A DNA stretch of 64,000 bases from Rhyzopertha dominica (GCA_025024175.1 QCXZ01000086.1:15404245-15468244), one strand, 5' to 3'. Shown: positions 30,275 through 41,982, counted from the first letter of the stretch. Notes: a model not told the origin generated them from the letters alone. Numbers and translations are program-made.

Positions 30275-30593
30275 AGGGCAGATTATTTATTTAATCAATG
30301 CTATACGGGGAGCCTCCCCGGAGTCATCGCTAGGAACCTGCACTAGGCCGGTGTCTATCAGAGTTATAGACCGCCTAGCTCGCAGAGTTCCGCATAGATG
30401 GCACTGAGGGCATCTGCCCTCCTATTCTCCTTCAATAGGTATTATTCCTTGAATAATGTTTTAACAAAAAAAAGACATAGTACAGACTTACCAATAATAA
30501 AGCATAACATATATTAAGCGTGTCCCAAGATAATTTTAATGAAGTATACTCTACAACTGATGTTGGTTATCAGAATTAAATATACTTAACACG

Positions 30594-32647
30594 ATGGAGA
30601 AGATGACCGACTTTTTGACACCGACAAAAAGGGTGGATGACTTATTGCCACAACATGAATCCTTAACAAGTAATTACTATCAATCTGCTCAGCCGACATC
30701 ACCAGAAACCAATTTATTGGATATTTCGTACTCGCACAACAGGGCAACCGCATCAGATGAGATGGAATTAAGGGCCTTGCTATCTGAATGGAAACAGGAA
30801 GACTTAGCAGATTATCTGATAGGTATTCATATTTTTTGTCAGATTTAATATTTTGTATAATTAATTCCTGTGTTCTTCAGGTCAACGCGTTTTTATAAGA
30901 ATATTAAAAATTATGAAGCGCCACCAAATTGAACCCTTACTCAAAAACTATGACTTTGGTACTCGAATACTCTTCGAGTATAATTTAGAGCAATGGAAAG
31001 AATCTATTGAAATGCCATTATGCAGTGTGAGAGATGAAGTCTCTTCTAGCGCTTTGTCACTAAATCCATCTTAATCTTCATCGACTAGATCTCGGACACT
31101 ATCTGAGCCACGTTATACGCCATATGAACAAAATTTGTTACTAGATGATCCAACCCCCATTATAGTATCGCTATCCACAATTTTAAATGCATCTTCCAAA
31201 AGAAATGTGTTAGTGGAGTATTATAGAAAATTTTCCTGTTTTCAAGATGACCAAAGAAATTCATTAATAGCATTAATTGCACATTACTTTGACGAAAAAA
31301 GTATTAAACTTACTTTAGCTGCCAGCTACCAGCTCGAAAGAGAAATTTTGGATAGATTTCCGTCAGAAAAACTAGTAAGTCCACTTATCTAATTTTTTAA
31401 CGTCATTTAAAAAAATATATCCATTTTAGGAATACTACCGGAATGAAAATACAGGCAGGATTTACACCAAATATTACAATTTAACCAGACATTTTAACAA
31501 GGAGGTGATGCAACGTGTGACTGAATGTAATAAGAAAAGTTTGGAGCAACCAAAGGAATCAAGGCATGCAAAGCTGGTAAAAGGTAAAAGTGTTATAATT
31601 TTAGAAATCTTATGATGAACAAATTACAAATTTTAGATCCAGAAGAGGATCCAGAAAGCTGTATCAGGGCCCTGAAATACGACAATTTAACAGCCGAAGA
31701 ATTTGAGGCCACATGGAGAGCATGTTGGAAATACCGGCACGGTTTCATAAGATCTTCGAAAACAACTGCGGAAATCATAAATAAGTGGCCGTTTTATAAA
31801 ACACCATCGGGTTGTAGACTGGTAGGTAGTAGGTATTTCTTATTTGCTGTAGCTTTGATTGAGTAATATATTGTTATAGATCGATATAGATTACAAGGCT
31901 TCATTCGACAAACAAGATGAACTTTTAGAAAATTGGGAAAAAGTTTGCTCAAAAATCTATGATTTTCTCAGAGAGGAGCATCATGTCAAGCATAAAAGCG
32001 TGAAAAAAATCCTTACAGATCTAGAAGACACTAACATTTCAGAAAGTAAGTAATTACGCTTACCTATATAACATAATATGGTCATATTGTTTAGCATTCT
32101 ACAACAAAGCAATTCTTTATTTTTAACATTAACATTATCAAGATAAATTATTGTAACTATTGTTTTTTTATATGAAATTCTGGTATTAAAATTTAAATGT
32201 GTGTTTTAAATGTCTATTATTTTTACAGATGGCCGTAGTGCTGCTCTCATTTGCGCCTTACACGGCTATTTTGCGCCTACAACAAAAATTATCAAAAAAG
32301 ACGTACCAGGAAAAAATGCCACAACTAAATTCACTATCAAAGATGCCCAGGAGTCCATTCAGCCATCCGTATATTGTGTAGGTGATAGCATATTTTCATT
32401 CAATGACATTTTTATTAAATTTGACAATTATCGGTTTACGTTCAAAAATATTTTAAGAGCATTAGACATTTGCTTTAAAATAATATACTTATTTGATTTA
32501 GAATTTCCGTTAGAGTCTGTTATGTTTTTTAATTTCGTAGAAACCTATTTTTATAAGTTTCAGCCAACAAAAAAGTACCCTAAAGTACAAATTTTGATTG
32601 AATATTTATCAAATGTACACTATACTGATAAAGTGTTTTCAGTTTAA
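30594..32647 (+). pseudogene. Six-exon gene of an uncharacterised insect family, one internal stop
   Basis: Exons with matching GT-AG sites and phases: 30594-30822, 30881-31374, 31430-31583, 31637-31821, 31880-32045, 32229-32647, together 549 codons. Residues about 65-115 (LLSEWKQEDLADYLIG...VFIRILKIMKRHQI) resemble a SAM-like helical domain. A middle domain has NLTRHFNKEVMQRV. Later come FEATWRACWKYRHGFI, KWPFYKTP and DYKASFDKQDELLENWEKV, and a C-terminal block with QPSVYCVGDSIFSF and NILRALDICFKIIYLF. I have seen this combination in many insect predicted proteins, often multi-copy, with no assigned function. A TAA at 31072-31074 in exon 2 is the only break. Introns are 53-183 bp. It may be a young pseudogene or a polymorphic allele. 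Confidence 0.62.
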
Positions 32648-33055
32648 TTGTTATGTTGAGCTGCGGTTCAAAAATATATTAATAGCCTAGGCGTCACAGA
32701 CTTAATAGATGAAAAAATTGTGTACAAGCTAGAATGTTTCGATTTTTGTTACTTACATTTTTAGGAAGAGTTTAAGTCACATTTCAGCTTTACACTATTT
32801 TTTCATCTATTTTTAATTTTTACATGTCTGACCCCGGGGCTATAAGAACGTGTTAGATATTTTTTTTACAATAACATACCTATTTATTTTACTTAGAATT
32901 TTGTATGTTATGTTTTTTAATTTTATAAAAACCTATTTTTATAAATAGAGAGCTTTCATTTTAATTTTGTTGTTTTTAATATTATTAGTTATTAATTAAA
33001 AAAGAAATATTAAACAACATGTTATTATTCAGAGGTAAGTATACAACTTATTATC
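32648..33055. other. AT-rich 3' flank, nothing recognised
   Basis: Follows the six-exon gene. Contains a short repeat of the gene's own 3' text (ACCTATTTTTATAA at about 32543 and 32930). No other feature. Confidence 0.4.
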
Positions 33056-33510
33056 ATCTAAAAAATAGTCACACTTTCGTTTCTTTACATGGGAATCCGT
33101 AAACGGCAAGAGATAGAGCAAACGTGAAACGAAGGTAAAGTTGTCGGTTTTAGTGCACTTTCAGCATATCAAAAGAAATCAGATCTAACTCATGTATATA
33201 GTTTTCAAAATAGCTATTTGATAAAAAAGTGAAAATTTGGTTTTTAAAGTTTTTTTTATGTGGAGGTATCAAGAAACTTCATTCAGAATGTGTTTTTCAT
33301 TTCCTGAAAAAAGTCATGAACAAATATCACAGTTTTCAATATGCTTCAAGTAGGTAACTTGAAAACTGTGTGAGCTAGATCTGATTACTTTTTGGATGGT
33401 AAAAGAGCATTNTAACTTGCCACTTTGCCTTAATTTAACTCTTGCTGTATTTTTTACCGTTTGCGAGATCCCAATGTAGAAAACCAAAAGTGAGACAATC
33501 TGTATATTTT
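33056..33510. mobile_element. MITE-like inverted repeat element
   Basis: The left part (AGTCACACTTTCGTTTC, then GGGAATCCGTAAACGG) pairs imperfectly with the right part (CCGTTTGCGAGATCCC, then AAAAGTGAGAC). The arms are about 100-120 bp and the centre about 230 bp. No ORF of note and no clear target duplication. An N lies at 33412. Confidence 0.5.
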
Positions 33511-33599
33511 GTACATCAATGATTAAGGTACATTTAATTAATAAACTGTTTTCATTGATACAACGAATTTTATACATAAATGTAAAGAACATGTTTGTT

Positions 33600-34000
33600 A
33601 CCTGAACGAAGATGGGTTCTTTAGATTAATGAATTTGTTCATTAATACAATGTATATTAAATCGTACATTTAATGAATATATTTATTACTTCAATGATTA
33701 AAAGTTCATTGGTATAATTAATAACATCATTATGATGATGAACAAATATTATTAAGCTAACGAACTAAGTTCATTGCAACTTTTATTAAGTAATGAATAC
33801 ATTCATGAAGTCGATGAACCTTGTTCATCAATATAACAATTTTCTTTTTCATTTATATGATGAATTACTATACACTGTGGTGAAGAATTTGTTCTTCGGC
33901 TCAAAAATGATAACTAAATTCATTATCCCGATGTACTTTTTCATTACATTTACGTACTATTTTGGTTCAGTGTGACTACCATTGCGACATGGACTCTGCA
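33600..34000. repeat. Degenerate repeats of an ATGAA...TTCAT motif
   Basis: About 10 recurrences of (A/G)ATGAA or TTCAT(T/C)A words at 30-40 bp spacing (for example 33630-33650, 33736-33775, 33793-33830). It looks like an old minisatellite or the inner part of a repeat element. Confidence 0.35.
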
Positions 34001-34329
34001 CTTTTTGAAACTACTACCAGGATCTGTTATTTTGTTTATCATATACCTTTTCTATACCTTAATAATTTATAGATTGACATGCCAGCTATTACGGCAATGG
34101 GGAAGGATGGATGGAAAAAAATTATCCCGAAACTAGGCGACCGCATGCCAACATTAAAATTTTGCAAAAAAAAGTTCCAACTGCAGGTGGCGCCTAAGTT
34201 TAGTGAAATGGATACGGAAAAATCACCAAATATCTGAAAACGGCTGCAAACGTTCAAGTAACATAACAAATTCAAAAAATATGAAACGCGCACCACAAGA
34301 AAAATCAAGTAGGGTAATAAGCATTGGTT

Positions 34330-34618
34330 AGGTGATGGATGGCATGACAGTTGGGAGAAAATGGTGGCAGTACACGAAATTTTTCGATAGATAATAGTGC
34401 AAAATGATGTGGGTTGTAAACGTCGCATTCAAATTTCAAATAAGTGCGCGAAGCGTGGCGGTAAATTCCCCCGTGCGAGAGAGAGACGATTGGTTCGAGA
34501 AGTAACGAATGCGATGCTCAACAGTTGCTGGGACGTCTCCGCTGCGTTAGCTGGACGTTACATTACTGCCAATGTGTTTTTGCATTTACATACGAGTCGC
34601 TGCAAACTTCTATAGTTC
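34330..34618 (+). pseudogene. Tc1-like transposase HTH fragment
   Basis: The frame at 34397-34615 reads RRIQISNKCAKRGGKFP, RERRLVREVTNAML and then a A..I..N.FL.LH-like block. This resembles the second helix-turn-helix of Tc1-type transposases (GRPR....R..R.I.R.V..N......DI......V...TV.R.L). Two stops precede it in frame. No DDE core follows. Weak but consistent. Confidence 0.35.
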
Positions 34619-34619
34619 A

Positions 34620-36740
34620 CCTTTTGTAAACCCACGAAGTAAAATATAATTATTAAATTCTGAGTGCTGAGTCCTCATCACAAAAAAAGGTGTTTTAGAG
34701 TAAGGTTTTAATTTTTTCTTTCCTGGTGGAGTTTCAGTGAAATATGGACGACGCGCAAATTACACATATGATTTACTACATTTTAAACAACAACTCATAA
34801 ATTAGAAGAAATGTCGTCAGATAAAGAAGAGCGGCCTAAGAAACTGACAAAGGTAAACACTCCCAGCCAAGGAGATAAAACTTCCATTTTTTAATATGAA
34901 GATATGAACGAAGTTACTTTACACATGCAGGATTTTTTAATTTCTACCAAACGAGCTTGAATTTTTAGTTAATTTTGATGTTGTAAATGAAGTGACTGTT
35001 GAGGGAAGTTCCTTCCCTGACGAAACATCTCCAACAATCTATGAATCATTATAAGCATCAAAAACATTTGTGGTTCAGAGAGGACAGATATTTAAAGAAC
35101 CAACCAACTAAATTAATGTATATAGACAATCCTAATACTTCCATTGAAAAACAAATCACTGGTACAAATGGTGAGTGGGAAGCTGCCTTTGATGGAGGTG
35201 GTGTTTTCAAACCTGCCCTCGTTGAATTTGAATTCTATGGAACGTTGTATGAGGGTTCGTCCAACAAAATTTCAGAAATTAATATGACAACGGAAGAAAA
35301 GTGGAAAGCTATCGCAAACCCTTTTTTTAGGATTTAAACAAATGAGATATTGCCCGATTAAATTAGCAACCTTTTGTGGAATATGCAGTTCTGCATACAT
35401 CTGATTTGTGTGAAGCATATTTATGCACTATACTGCTCTCCACAACGAAAAGGCGGTATCTACAGATATTTTTTGATCCCAAAACACTTCTTATAAGTTA
35501 ATTTGTCTCCTTACTAAGTTTAAAAGCCATAGGTATCTGAAGTATTAATTATGCTTTACATTATAACTGTTTTGCGGTATTTGCAAAATCTTCTGTTTCT
35601 TAATGAAAATGCAGTAAGCGGCAAATGTCTATGTTCCGGATGCACTTGCCGCGTTTTCATTAAGCACGCTGTACTTACCGCCCTTTTATTTGGAATCTCC
35701 TTGTTAATATTAATATTATATTGAATAAATTTGCAACCAAATAATGGCCAACTAATGTTAGAATTGGTTTTAAAGGATATTGAAAAAAGTCGAAATGTCT
35801 CCACTGAAGAAACTATAAACGCATCCACTAAAAGGTTACTTTCCATTTCAAAACAATAAAGCTTTCACGACTGCTCATGCATGTTTATAAATATGTGAAC
35901 TGTAAATGGTTAATACCTTTTATCTTTTGCCGCAGAAATTATGATACTAAGAACAACCATAATGTTTCTGGTGAAAACAAAAGCAACGGTTCAGACTATG
36001 TATTACACAAAATGCAGTCCATACAAATCTTGTTATTTGAAAACCTGGAACCTGATAAGGCCCAATTACCGGAAAACTTGCAACCAAGTTTTGCAGAACT
36101 AGCTGAATCTTGCGTAATTAGCAACAATAAAGTCTCAAATTGATTAAGTAATTCTTATAATGACTTCGATAATACTTGAGTGACTTTAACTTGGAAAAAG
36201 AGCCCCAAACGCTGAATGAAAAAGAAAATCCTAGTAGTGTTCAAGGTATATAAATTGCTTGAGTGTTAATTACTCTTTTTTATATATTTTTAAAATTTCC
36301 AGATAGTATTGAGCCACCAATAATTGGGGTCCCTAATGCACTAGAAATTGAATCCACATTTCCTTTATTACTTCAACCTCAACCTTCAATCAAGATCTCT
36401 GCGCTCAAGGTGTGTAAAAATATTTTGGGTTTATATTACATTGTCGAAATCGCAAAACAATATATGACTAGCAAGGGAAAGATCGTTAAAGCAAAAATTT
36501 GCATAGAACTCAAACAATGTAGAATAAATTGCAAGTAAAATGTAAAGTATGAAAGTAGGAAAAAGCTGTTTGACAACTTTTGGTCATCGGGAAGTTTCAA
36601 TCATGTGGGTTATATTGCAGCTGTGATTCAAACAGAAGAAAAAAAACTTCAAGAAAATTGAGGATATATCAAAACAGAAGAATCGATTGGTCTCTTATCG
36701 ATATAATTTTTAATTTGGCATCGATCTATCTCATCTATAT
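34620..36740 (+). other. Region with possible exons, not recognised
   Basis: ATG at 34811 begins MSSDKEERPKKLTK and ends at a GTAAAC donor. An acceptor ATGCAG near 34929 precedes LPNELEFLVNFDVVNEV. The ORF 34999-35337 has WEAAFDGGGVFKPALVEFEF. Others lie at 35940-36143 (LQPSFAELAESCVI) and 36303-36410 (SIEPPIIGVPNALEIES, between TTTCCAG and GTGTGT). They could be exons of one decayed gene or pieces of several elements. I recognise no family and claim no function. Confidence 0.28.
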
Positions 36741-36759
36741 CTGATGAGAATGCAATCAA

Positions 36760-37480
36760 AAAAAAGTAGGGGTTTCAGCGAAAAAGTTATAAGTGATAAT
36801 GAAATTGTATTATGTAAATGGGTAGATAACAGAACACTTTGGGCTCGGATTTTGTAGGAATTGGACAAGAGGATTTAGTAAGAATATGGGACAAGGCAAA
36901 AAAGAGAATGTGTACATAAAGCGCCCGGAAGTAATTCAACTCATTAGCTCATGTATGAAAGGGGTTGATAAGACTGGTTGGACAGTACAAAATATTTATA
37001 AAATCAAAAAAAATGGACTCCAAGAATAATTTTTCATGCATTCGATCTTGCATGTACACATAGCTGGCTGGAATTTAAAAAGGATGATGCAGCTAAAGGC
37101 ATAACTAAAAATCAAGAATTAGACTCTTTACATTTCTAAATGCGTGTTGCAGAATCCCTAATACGTGCTGGGCGGCCCTTGTCACACAAACGAAGAGTGG
37201 ATCGACCAAGTACAGAAAATGAACCGAGCCCTAAAACTATTAATAATAATAAACAACTTTGTGAAGTACGGCAGTTGCGAGAAATACAGAGTGACTAAAT
37301 AAATCATTTTCCTGAATATGACGATAAGCAAGAGGCTACTGGATGTAAGAACAATAACTGTATGTATAAAACTCATGTATTTTGTATGAAAAGTAATGTA
37401 AACCTCTGTTTGTAAAGGGTAGGAATTGCTTCCATATGTTTCATAAATTTTATTGCGATTGTAATAATTTTTAAATAAAC
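36760..37480 (+). pseudogene. piggyBac-type transposase C-terminal fossil
   Basis: Frames read RGFSEKVISDNEIVLCKWVD, DFVGIGQEDLVRIWDKAKK, YIKRPEVIQLISSCMKGVDK, FHAFDLACTHSWLEFKKDD, RVAESLIRAGRPLSHKRR and a final CKNNNCMYKTHVFCMKSN with LCL. This is the order of the DDE_Tnp_1_7 core end (W.DN, NF.G, RP..V...N..MGGVD, F...D....N.W) and the C-terminal cysteine-rich domain that binds the element ends. At least two frameshifts and a stop are present. Upstream catalytic residues and the TTAA termini are not visible. Confidence 0.65.
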
Positions 37481-37611
37481 TGTAACATCTTAAAACCAGT
37501 TTTTGCTTTTCGATCCTGATGTCCATGGGAATGGACATCGTGTCATTTATTACAGTTTTACTTGTGTTTTCTGCAGCGAGCGCCGATTCCCGTATGTGAG
37601 ACACCCCCCAA

Positions 37612-39060
37612 CTATTATATAGTCCATGCCCCTCGACTTGTTTTTGGGTAAATCAGTATCCGGCTCGATGAGGTGTGAAGTTTTATTCGAGTACATAGTT
37701 AATGGCCTCAACAATTGGCTAAATGACAATCATGTCCCTAGACGTGTTATTCTCTTTATATATGGACGTAACTATCATTTGTCACTACAGCTAAGTAAGT
37801 GGTCTGGCGAAAAACAAAATAATTCTTTACGCAGTCAGTGGAATTTGTTTCAAAACCAGAGAATCTAAATACCGTGGTGAATAAAACAACTTTTGTTCCT
37901 TACTCAAAGAATCCCTTGATTTGCCATCTCTACATGAACACATAAAAAGCGGGTTCCGAAGGTTTGGTTCGTTTCCACTAGGCAAAAATGCAGTTGACTA
38001 TAGCAAACGTATAATGTATTAGAAATCGAGACGGCGAAAAAAGTTTTAGATGTTTTTAAGGAAAAGCTCTTCCGTAAGGGTATATGTAGTCAGATTGTTA
38101 TGGAAGCATTGGGGAATGAATGTGAAGATTTAAACATTCANACATTTGACCTAGAAGAGGTAGTGAATGGGGAAGAAGCATTGATCCTGGATTTTGATTT
38201 AACTGAGAAAGAAAACAATACTGACGGAGTACTTAAGTTGACGTTCCGAGAAACTACTCACTTAAACTGCGATAGTATTGATAAGACTGGAGGAAAGACT
38301 AGTGATGAACAAGTGTTAGAAGCAGATGGTAGCTGCGTACTTGAAGGAGACACTAGAGAAAAGGAAAAGGCCAATAAAGATGATGCTGTTAAAGAAAAGG
38401 CTATAGAGGCAGAAAGTATAAAAGTGGATGGATGCAGCAGAGTTTTTGAAGATGATAACGGAACGATGTCTAATCAAGACAGTACTGGAAACGGTGGCAG
38501 TGCAAAGACCACACAAGGGAAAAACGGTATGGAGGTACTTGAGGACAACACAGGCAATGTACGTGATACCAATAAAAACGAGAATAACGATTATGGTAAT
38601 ACAACAGAAAAACAAACTTTGGAAGAGAAGGGCAATAATCAAGTACTTAAATCGTCAAGCAAGGAAAGTTTTCATGGCCATCGATTCTGGCCTCCAATTC
38701 TTCAAAAAAAGTAAAAGAACCAATCAAAGGCTACCGGCAGCTATTTCTTCACGTAAATATCGTGAATACTTAGAAGTAAAACAAATCGCGAACATGAATA
38801 AAGCGAAAGGAAAAGGGCGACTGATAAAAAAGCCGCGCCTCGAAAAAATTGCAGGAAAGAGGATAAAATTCCAACAAAATGTGCACCTGCGATGAAGACC
38901 TGATAAATGATGTGGAAGATGATGCATTCAAAAATCTTGGCTGTGACAAATGTACAAGATGGTTCCATCTTAGATGCACAAAAAATGTCTTACGCTTACG
39001 GGGCAGAAAAAGACTGTGTGCCTCTACTGTACCTAAGACTTTTTATTTTCATATACTTAG
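37612..39060 (+). pseudogene. pogo-like (DDE_1) transposase, C-terminal half with zinc finger
   Basis: 37626-37868 reads LDLFLGKSVSGSMRCEVLF, VNGLNNWLNDN and RRVILFIYGRNYHLSLQL, the second-aspartate region of DDE_1 proteins with the usual VDGH changed to IYGR. It continues with SLHEHIKSGFRRFGSFPLG (about 37925). A 38100-38714 acidic, low-complexity segment follows; it shifts frame near 38660 to a basic coiled region (ISSRKYREYLEVKQ) and ends in CTCDEDLIND, CDKCTRWFHLRC, a PHD-like motif. This mirrors the pogo/jerky layout. The third catalytic motif (QPLD) is missing, so a deletion lies between 37868 and 37920. Confidence 0.6.
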
Positions 39061-39399
39061 ATATACTATATTTTATATTGACTTAGAATTCTATATTTGT
39101 TTTATGTTTTTTATGGTTTGTTCGAGTATGTGTTTTCATTTGTACTTCGGCCGACTACTAGCGAAAATTAGTATTTAATTTTTTGTTATCTTTACATATG
39201 AAGATAATTTAAAGGTTAATATATTTGTGTATACAAACACATGTAGATGACCGACAATTTTTTGGAAATAATTTTACTAAAATAATTATTGATTTTTTTC
39301 ACGTGTTCGGAATGTAGATAAGTGGCCGACTAATAACTAACCCTAATACTCTGTTAATTTATTGATGTATAATGTTAAGGAAACTTATAATACTGTTTA

Positions 39400-40570
39400 C
39401 AGGTTAGTTTAGCTGCGAAAACACTAAGTGGAAGCATTGCGGATGCCCTGCAGTTTCTGTGCACTAAAGTAAAGCATCCCAACTTCCTTGACGCTTTACC
39501 AAGTGCAGCCTTTATTCGCAGAATAAATAATTTATTTGACCTTTGTAGTTATCGCCAAAAAAGACACCCATCATTAGATTTGTGTTATAGACATTGTTTT
39601 TTTTTTAAGAGCAAGTTGTTTTAAAAAGGGATTAAACTATCTTATAATGCAGAAATGGAGCCAGGTTCACTTGGAAATATTTTTTCATTAGTTAGATACA
39701 TTTATTATGCAATTTATAAACACACATGTTTAACGATTATGTTTTAGGACACGTAATGGCTGGGATAATAATCCCGCCACACTACTATTTATGTTTAACG
39801 TTGAGAGATTGCTTCTGTTTTCAAAGATATCTGCTCGAGGTGGTAATTACTCTGCACTCGCATTGCAAATCAAATCTCGCAAGTTGAATTTCATGTGTTT
39901 ACTGCCACTCTCTATGGATTACAAACTGAAGTCGACCGCGACTATGGTGTTTTACCAATTTTTGTCCCCGTAACCGACATTGCTGCTAATATAGTTAAAT
40001 ATATAAGGGGATATGTAATCAGAATGTTGATAATGCGTTGCCTAGCAACTATCAAAAAAGCTGAAGATATACTAGCATATCATCTTCTATCAACAAAGAA
40101 AAGACCTATAAATTTACATATGCATATATTATGGCTGATAGTAAAAAGTATTAAAGAAATTATTTTTTTGGAGGTGAACTTGGCTGCCATATGCATGACA
40201 GCAGAATACTATGTTAGGAAAGTTATGACTGTAACCAATAACAATATTTCTGCAGAAGATAGTTTCTTTACATTTGTGGTGTCCGTCGTGCAAAAATTTC
40301 ATGGGGAACTATATGCATAGCTAGAGGATCACTTTAGGGATTATGATTTCTTTGAACAAAACCCCAAATTTTTGTTAATTAAAAACATTGGTAATTGTTA
40401 CAGCAAAATTAACTTTCTTAATCTGTCAAAAATGTATACAGAGAAAATTAAGGGTGAAATATCCGGCAACACCTGACCACACTTGTACTGTTTACCCATC
40501 AGTTTAACATACTTATGTGCACTATACAATAATAAAATATTTGTTTGTTCCATATTGCAACAGGTAATTT
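39400..40570 (+). pseudogene. P-element/THAP9-like transposase fossil
   Basis: After a splice-like CAG at about 39401 the frame reads VSLAAKTLSGSIADALQFL, NFLDALPSAAFIRRINNLFD (about 39490-39540). Later come LLFSKISARGGNYSALALQI (39800-39870), TDIAANIVKYIRGYVIR (39968-40020), YYVRKVMTVTNNNISAEDSF (about 40210-40270), and a C-terminal block KMYTEKIKGEI. This order matches the C-terminal half of P-element/THAP9 transposases: SVADAL/F....N..FD, LLF..IR..GG..NP.A.Q, Y..GYV.R, and a final helix-rich part. The THAP domain and GTP-binding N-half are absent. Frames change several times. Confidence 0.6.
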
Positions 40571-40693
40571 TATAATTCTTGTAGCACATTAATTTTGTAA
40601 TATTTGTAAGTAATATTTTTAATACAGCTACCGTACCATTTGCAATTCCATTTTGTAACCTCCAACAAATGAAGCTGAGAAATTATTACATTT

Positions 40694-40696
<3 letters not shown>

Positions 40697-40740
<44 letters not shown>
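40697..40740. repeat. (TA)n microsatellite
   Basis: About 22 TA units directly abutting the left end of the Penelope-like element. A shorter TA run (about 44973-44988) abuts its right end. Confidence 0.95.
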
Positions 40741-40741
<1 letters not shown>

Positions 40742-41050
40742 TCAAAGTTGGGATAAGGGTATTTCGACCTTATAGCGCTGACTAAATAAAGATGCTCTTT
40801 AAATGTTGCCAAGCTTTCGAACCTTTTACTAGTTCATCATCAGGGCGCTACAATATGGAAACCATGTTACACTAATTGATTGGCACATAATAAATGACAA
40901 GTGCACAACACGTGGAACGAACAGTGTAAAAATTCTTTATCAAAGCAAAGCAAAAAACTACTATTTCTTTTCGTCTACACGCACGCCCGAAGACAGTATT
41001 ACCACAATTATTCTGCCAACTGTTAAACTTAAAATTTTTTAAAATATTTT

Positions 41051-41443
41051 CTACTCGTCAAGTGGGCCTTCATAATTATCAAGATGTCTATTAAGAATGT
41101 AAGTATATATAACACTTAAGTTATTGACATCAGAACGCTTATTTAAGTTATTATTGTAATCATTAATGTATGTCATTTCTAAAAAGTTTCGTTTTGTGTA
41201 ATTCTGTTCTTTTGCTAGAATTTGAACATTATCAAAGTCTATGACGTGGTCAATATTATTAATAATGTGATTAGACAACTCACATCTCGTTAAACCCTTG
41301 CGTATATCACTCTTGTGAAGTGCCAATCTGCCCTTTAGTAACTGGCTGGTTTGCCCTACATAAACTTTATTACAAACGTTACAATTTAATTTATATACTA
41401 CATTGGCATTACACATGAGTGGTGTCCTGTCTTTCAACAACAT
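41051..41443 (-). CDS. GIY-YIG endonuclease domain in inverted Penelope copy
   Basis: An open 130-residue frame: VVYKLNCNVCNKVYVGQTSQ holds a CX2C and the YVGQT core that replaces YIG, followed by KGRLALH (Arg, His) and a C-terminal part ending GPLDE and TAG. It is the C-terminal endonuclease module of Penelope-like proteins, which nicks target DNA. It is cut off at the inversion point (41443), so the RT part is missing. This copy keeps the intact GIY-YIG text (YVGQTSQLL) that the other two have altered. Confidence 0.75.
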   Translation of the reverse strand: MLLKDRTPLMCNANVVYKLNCNVCNKVYVGQTSQLLKGRLALHKSDIRKGLTRCELSNHIINNIDHVIDFDNVQILAKEQNYTKRNFLEMTYINDYNNNLNKRSDVNNLSVIYTYILNRHLDNYEGPLDE

Positions 41444-41975
41444 ATCCTAGAGTGTTGGTTAGTAAAATATTGTATCATGAAAGGAGAGAGGGAGTCCATG
41501 TTATAGAAAATAGCAACAACCTAAATAATAATCATAATAACCGGGTTCAACGTTGGGAAGAAAAGGGATTTAAATTTGGTAGCATCACAAGTTATGATCA
41601 CTTAACAGATAAAATAATAAAGTCATTAAAAATGAAAATTTAATAATTGCAAAAAGGAATGCTGTTGGTGTTGGTTCGAGGTTTAGTAGGTTGAAAGACA
41701 GGACACCACTCATGTGTAATGCCAATGTAGTATATAAATTAAATTGTAACGTTTGTAATAAAATTTATGTAGAGCAAACCAGCCAGTTACTAAAGGGCAG
41801 ATTGGCACTTCACAAGAGTGATATACGCAAGGGTTTAACGAGATGTGAGTTGTCTAATCACATTATTAATAATATGAAAGCTTGGCAACATTTAAAGAGC
41901 ATCTTTATTTAGTCAGCCCTATAAGGTCGAAATACCCTTATCCCCAACATTGAGTATCAACCAGTGACGACCGTT
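41444..41975 (+). pseudogene. Partial Penelope copy (pseudo-LTR) with internal deletion
   Basis: It repeats 43867 onward: CCTAGAGTGTTGGTTAG, the linker, and GIY-YIG (41691-41870, with YVEQT in place of YVGQT). It then jumps from ATTAATAATA straight to TGAAAGCTTGGCAAC, which skips the rest of the domain and half of the hammerhead-like motif. It ends with TCAACCAGTGACGACC, after which the long copy starts. Confidence 0.75.
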
Positions 41976-41982
41976 ACTGTCC

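Larger units (their letters stand above)
29847..30434 (+). repeat. Tandem 277-bp repeat (2.1 units) with hammerhead ribozymes; retrozyme-like
   Basis: GCACTGAGGGCATCTGCCC occurs at 29847, 30124 and 30401, a strict 277-bp period. The third copy stops after 34 bp at TTCA (30434). Units 1 and 2 differ by only a few bases. Each unit carries one complete hammerhead self-cleaving ribozyme on the plus strand, so a transcript of the array would release unit-length 277-nt RNA. This is the layout of retrozymes: short non-autonomous hammerhead repeats in plants and animals that are thought to move by a partner retroelement, in animals probably Penelope-like. A Penelope-like element lies 10 kb away in this window. 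Flanks ACAGGTATGTATA and ATAGGTATTATTC may be an imperfect target duplication. Confidence 0.85.

Noticed and set aside
33314..33592. Minus-strand 92-codon open frame
   Set aside because: It lies inside a MITE-like inverted repeat and has no family resemblance.
34039..34428. Minus-strand 129-codon open frame
   Set aside because: Hydrophobic composition typical of an antisense reading of AT-rich DNA; no recognisable domain.
40766..40850. Reading the inverted Penelope end as a tRNA or SINE head
   Set aside because: No cloverleaf and no A/B box; it matches the Penelope 3' repeat at 44836 in reverse complement.
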